DNA of 14,509 bases, taken from NCBI GenBank assembly GCA_934249275.1, contig CAKQKT010000045.1, positions 1-14,509 on the forward strand. The letters are read 5' to 3'. The position numbers were made by a program, and so were the translations under genes. Positions 14,023-14,509 of the stretch are shown here, piece by piece. This stretch comes from an uncultured Sutterella sp. (GTDB lineage Bacteria > Pseudomonadota > Gammaproteobacteria > Burkholderiales > Burkholderiaceae_F). The notes under the pieces are model-generated. The model was not told the origin of the DNA. It was given only the letters and a program-made list of their open reading frames with translations, and ran no database searches. Numbering within the stretch: the first letter of the stretch is position 1; each line of letters begins with the position of its first letter.

Positions 14023-14093
14023 GATTTCGATGAATCAGCACGAATTTCTCACCCGATTTCGACCCATTTTGAACTGATTTCGAAGTATTTCGG
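14023..14093. repeat. Cluster of GATTTCGA repeats
   Basis: Three exact copies of GATTTCGA begin at 14023, 14055 and 14076, with a fourth, imperfect copy (TATTTCGG) at 14086. Start-to-start distances of 32, 21 and 10 bases are close to three, two and one helical turns. The cluster lies between the transporter stop codon and its terminator. Function unknown. Confidence 0.5.
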
Positions 14094-14104
14094 ATTACCA
14101 TGTT

Positions 14105-14142
14105 AAAAAGCTCCGAACCCATCCCGGATTCGGAGCTTTTTT
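14105..14142. terminator. Bidirectional intrinsic terminator after the Na/Pi gene
   Basis: AAAAAGCTCCGAA (14105-14117) pairs perfectly over 13 bp with TTCGGAGCTTTTT (14129-14141), ending in six T. The A run on the left makes it work on both strands. It lies 110 bases after the stop codon. Confidence 0.9.
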
Positions 14143-14365
14143 GCATTCCCTAGAACCACAGGGAATTCACGCTTTCCTGCGTTTTTTCTCACCGTCATCC
14201 CCGCGGATGATGCGAGCCATCACTTAGGGTTTACCCTCCCAAAGCATCTCCATTTTCATTCCCTCAATTCTTCAAAATTCGCCTCAATTCTTTTTTTCGA
14301 CGTCCGGTCCTTAGGCCGCACAAGAGACGTCAAGCTCAGACTTTCCAATTCAGGAGTTATTTCTG
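14143..14365 (+). promoter_or_regulatory. Upstream region of the FadL-type gene
   Basis: It contains an AGGGT-TT-ACCCT palindrome (14226-14237), two copies of CCTCAATTCTT (14262-14272 and 14282-14292, 20 bases apart) and two GACGTC palindromes (14299-14304 and 14326-14331). No clear -35/-10 pair was found. The density of short repeats suggests regulation, but no factor is assigned. Confidence 0.35.
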
Positions 14366-14509
14366 ATGAACCCGACTTTCAAGATTGCCGCTGCCGCCAT
14401 GATGGTTGCCGGCGCCTTTGCTTCCCAGGCCTACGCTGCCGGCTTCCAGCTCTCCGAGCAGTCCGCCATTCAGATGGGCCGTGCCATGGCCGGCGCCGGT
14501 GTTGTGGGC
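14366..14509 (+). CDS. FadL/OMPP1-family outer-membrane transport protein (5' part)
   Basis: Only the first 48 codons are in the window. Residues 1-24 form a signal peptide (MNPTFK, then an Ala/Met-rich core, cleavage after AYA). The mature start AGFQLSEQSAIQMGRAMAGA matches the N-terminal plug region of FadL/TodX/OMPP1 channels, where A-G-F-x-L-x-E-x-S and G-R-A are conserved. These beta-barrel proteins carry hydrophobic compounds such as long-chain fatty acids or aromatics across the outer membrane. AGGAG (14352-14356) lies nine bases before the ATG. The substrate cannot be told from this fragment. Confidence 0.88.
   Translation, partial: MNPTFKIAAAAMMVAGAFASQAYAAGFQLSEQSAIQMGRAMAGAGVVG

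Noticed and set aside
14166..14192. ACGC/GCGT hairpin followed by six T (terminator-like)
   Set aside because: A four-base stem is too weak to call, and a strong terminator already lies just upstream.

Overview
The window looks like a chromosomal segment of a moderately GC-rich Gram-negative bacterium, most likely a betaproteobacterium of the Burkholderiales and possibly Sutterellaceae-like. This rests on an OmpR/EnvZ pair, the tsaB-rimI-family 4 uracil-DNA glycosylase order, a DUF3106-like exported protein, the yhdT-panF pair and a FadL-type outer-membrane protein. The taxon is inferred from gene content and was not tested by search.

Left edge (1-930): an AT-richer stretch with no recognisable gene in the first 340 bases, then a toxin-antitoxin pair of the RelE/HigB-like 'addiction module killer' type. 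The antitoxin keeps the family N-terminus but lacks a visible helix-turn-helix. A terminator separates it from a convergent orphan amino-acid-binding periplasmic protein (1002-1751).

Region 1752-3530: a beta-carbonic anhydrase whose frame is broken by one in-frame amber codon (2566-2568) although the conserved C-terminus continues in the same frame to 2697, then a flavoredoxin-like flavin reductase closed by a strong bidirectional terminator.

Region 3544-8231, all minus strand: yhdT-panF (sodium/pantothenate uptake, GTGA overlap), preceded by a leader that can fold in two exclusive ways; tsaB-rimI-uracil-DNA glycosylase, an overlapping three-gene operon for tRNA t6A synthesis, ribosomal protein or other N-terminal acetylation and DNA repair, with two strong hairpins in its leader; and a small exported DUF3106-like protein with its own terminator.

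Region 8232-10980: ompR and envZ on the plus strand, an osmo/envelope-type two-component system. An intrinsic terminator lies between the two genes, and direct repeats lie upstream of ompR.

Region 10981-14509: a minus-strand ispDF fusion carrying both the cytidylyltransferase and cyclodiphosphate synthase of the MEP isoprenoid pathway; a divergent Na+/phosphate cotransporter-like protein with a PhoU-like C-terminal half; a cluster of phased GATTTCGA repeats and a terminator; and the first 48 codons of a FadL/OMPP1-family outer-membrane protein cut by the window edge.

I see no CRISPR array, rRNA, tRNA, prophage or insertion sequence. Most of the window is ordinary chromosome. The points most worth a second look are the amber-interrupted carbonic anhydrase, the antitoxin without a DNA-binding domain, the ispDF fusion, the two structured leaders and the short palindromes and phased repeats between genes.
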